Positions 62,468 to 64,000 of a DNA stretch of 64,000 bases are shown piece after piece. The position numbers and the translations under genes were made by a program. Position 1 is the first letter of the stretch, and the number at the start of each line of letters is the position of its first letter. The notes under the pieces are model-generated. The model did not search any database, was not told the DNA's origin, and was given only the letters and a program-made list of their open reading frames with translations. Origin of the DNA: Streptomyces endophytica. GTDB lineage: Bacteria > Actinomycetota > Actinomycetes > Streptomycetales > Streptomycetaceae. The stretch is from assembly GCF_026153355.1 (NCBI RefSeq), contig NZ_CP110636.1, positions 6,448,001 to 6,512,000 of the forward strand, in the 5' to 3' direction.

Positions 62468-64000
62468 ATGCACCGTACGCGCACCGCGGCGGCCACCACG
62501 CTGGCCATGGCGCTGGCCCTGCCCCTCACGGGCATGGCCGGACCGCCGGGCACCGGCCGGAGTACGGACCGGGAGAGCGCCGGCGACCGGCCCCCGGCCG
62601 CCATCACCCCCGTCCCGCAGTCCGCGCACCACCTGCCCGGCCGGGCCGTCATCACCCCCACCACCACCGTCGTCGCTGGCCCGAAGGCCGATAGCGCCGC
62701 GCTGGAGCTGGTCGAGCGGTCGCTCAAGGCCGCCGGCGCCGACCGCGTCGTACGGGCCCGCCGGGCGCCCGCAGACGGGCAGTTGACGGTCTACGTGGAC
62801 GGGCCGGACGCCGCCCGGGCGCTCGGCGACCTGGGCGCGCGGGGCACCGACGGGCTGCCCGCCGAGGGCTACGCACTGGCCGTCGGCGCCGGCCGGATCG
62901 CGCTGGCGGGCAAGGACGCCACCGGCACCTACTACGCCGCGCAGTCACTCCGGCAGCTGCTGCCGCACCGCGACCGCCCCGGCGGGCAGGTGCCGGGCAC
63001 CGCCGTACGGGACTGGCCGGCCACCCCGCTGCGCGGCGTCATCGAGGGCTTCTACGGCACGCCCTGGTCGCACCGCGCCCGGCTCGACCAGCTCGACTTC
63101 TACGGCGCGCACAAGATGAACACCTACGTCTACTCGCCGAAGGACGACGCCTACCTCCGGGCGAAGTGGCGCGATCCCTACCCCGCGGACCGGCTCGCCC
63201 AGCTCAAGGAGCTGGTGGACCGGGCCCGGGCCCGCCATGTGGACTTCACCTACGCCCTCTCCCCCGGCCTCTCGGTCTGCTACAGCTCGGACGCCGACCT
63301 CAAGGCGCTGACCGCCAAGTTCCAGACACTGTGGGACATCGGCGTGCGCGACTTCGCCGTACCGCTGGACGACATCAGCTACACGCACTGGAACTGCGCG
63401 GCCGACCAGGAGAAGTTCGGCACCGGCGGCGGGGCGGCCGGCGCGGCGCAGGCCCATCTGCTCAACCGCGTCAACCAGGACTTCATCGCCGGGCATCCGG
63501 GTGCCCGCCCGCTGGAGATGGTGCCGACCGAGTACTACGACGTGAAGCCCACGCCGTACAAGAAGGCGCTCGCCACCCAGCTGGACACGGACGTGGTGGT
63601 GGAGTGGACGGGCGTCGGGGTGATAGCGCCCACCATGACCGTCACCCAGGCCGAGCAGGCCCGGGAGGTCTTCGGCCACCCGATCCTGACCTGGGACAAC
63701 TACCCGGTCAACGACTACGTGACCAGCCGGCTGCTGCTCGGCCCGTTCAACGGCCGGGAGAAGGGGCTGCCCGGGAAACTGGCGGGGATCACCGCCAACC
63801 CGATGATCCAGCCCGCGGCGTCCAAGATCGCGCTGTACACCGTGGCGGACTACGCCTGGAACGACCAGGCCTATGACGCCCGTACGTCCTGGGGCGCCGC
63901 GCTCAACGAGCTGGCCGGCCGCGACGCGGGGACCCGACGGGCCCTGCGGGCCTTCGCCGACGCGAGCTACGCCTCCTCGCTCAATCCCCGGCAGGCGCCC
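62468..64000 (+). CDS. Secreted GH84 beta-N-acetylhexosaminidase / hyaluronidase-like (3' end beyond window)
   Basis: About 511 residues are visible from ATG 62468 (GGAGG eight bases ahead). The signal peptide ends near 'LALPLTGMAG'. Residues about 45-190 are the N-terminal GH20b/GH84N domain ('ITPVPQSAHHLPGRAVITPT', 'GYALAVGAGRIALAGKDATG', 'GTYYAAQSLRQLL'). The catalytic barrel begins 'PLRGVIEGFYGTPWSHRARL' and includes 'KMNTYVYSPKDDAYLRAKWR' and the Asp pair in 'DFAVPLDDISYTHWN'. 'LTWDNYPVNDYVT' is also typical. It removes N-acetylglucosamine from glycans outside the cell. No frameshift is seen in the visible part. Confidence 0.88.
   Translation, partial: MHRTRTAAATTLAMALALPLTGMAGPPGTGRSTDRESAGDRPPAAITPVPQSAHHLPGRAVITPTTTVVAGPKADSAALELVERSLKAAGADRVVRARRAPADGQLTVYVDGPDAARALGDLGARGTDGLPAEGYALAVGAGRIALAGKDATGTYYAAQSLRQLLPHRDRPGGQVPGTAVRDWPATPLRGVIEGFYGTPWSHRARLDQLDFYGAHKMNTYVYSPKDDAYLRAKWRDPYPADRLAQLKELVDRARARHVDFTYALSPGLSVCYSSDADLKALTAKFQTLWDIGVRDFAVPLDDISYTHWNCAADQEKFGTGGGAAGAAQAHLLNRVNQDFIAGHPGARPLEMVPTEYYDVKPTPYKKALATQLDTDVVVEWTGVGVIAPTMTVTQAEQAREVFGHPILTWDNYPVNDYVTSRLLLGPFNGREKGLPGKLAGITANPMIQPAASKIALYTVADYAWNDQAYDARTSWGAALNELAGRDAGTRRALRAFADASYASSLNPRQAP

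Overview
The window is high-GC actinomycete DNA and almost certainly Streptomyces. Evidence is the G/C-biased third codon positions, the frequent GTG/TTG starts, Streptomyces-type small families (DUF6278, an XRE-cupin regulator followed by a DUF6126-like peptide, a 60-kb-end RNase Sa relative, a ROK glucokinase of the 'ARATVLRTVGTRERRSH' type) and a complete actinobacterial extracellular contractile injection system (eCIS, phage-tail-like) locus.

Layout. 0-6.4 kb: a truncated methyltransferase, then a DUF4157 eCIS-effector-like gene with a candidate C-terminal deaminase toxin domain, bracketed by two outward-pointing IS5-family transposase remnants. A C-rich low-complexity stretch and a secreted CocE/NonD hydrolase behind nested GTTACC palindromes follow. 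6.4-18.1 kb: ordinary chromosome, with a PPOX-fold protein, a complete glutamate-type ABC operon (gluABCD order, minus strand), DUF6278, a secreted SGNH hydrolase, exonuclease III, a metallo-beta-lactamase-fold protein, a PcaL-type fusion and a divergent HxlR/NAD(P)-binding pair. 18.1-24.5 kb: a repeat-containing lipoprotein, a small secreted two-cysteine protein, a YVTN-propeller/Ig-like protein and a GH5 glycosidase.

24.6-43.7 kb: the eCIS. Order is LuxR regulator, DUF4255 tail terminator, AAA+ ATPase, a reverse-strand membrane protein with ChW-like repeats, sheath, tube, chaperone-like zinc protein, DUF6760 peptide, a 1172-residue disordered VQR-repeat protein, a second tube-fold protein, LysM hub protein, VgrG-like spike, gp25 baseplate protein, baseplate J, gpI, and a zinc-ribbon/TM/carbohydrate-binding-like protein. 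The tail genes overlap or nearly abut and read as one operon. I see no separate PAAR tip, fibre gene or classical tape measure; the VQR protein sits in the tape-measure slot. A LAL-type LuxR regulator closes the locus.

46.7-64 kb: a second, shortened copy of the 18.4-kb lipoprotein gene, a membrane protein, a ROK sugar kinase with an FrcBCA-like sugar ABC operon (two tandem binding proteins) and its probable GntR regulator with a palindromic operator. Then an SDR/LysR pair, VOC proteins, an SGNH hydrolase, a PaaI thioesterase overlapping a secreted PheC-like dehydratase, a KDPG aldolase, RNase Sa, an XRE-cupin regulator and a truncated GH84 hexosaminidase.

Caution: about 19 one-base indels, almost all one-base losses in G/C runs, break otherwise coherent genes, mainly between 12 and 34 kb (four in the sheath gene). 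In every case adding back the missing bases restores an integral codon count, so I treat most as assembly errors and annotate the genes across them.
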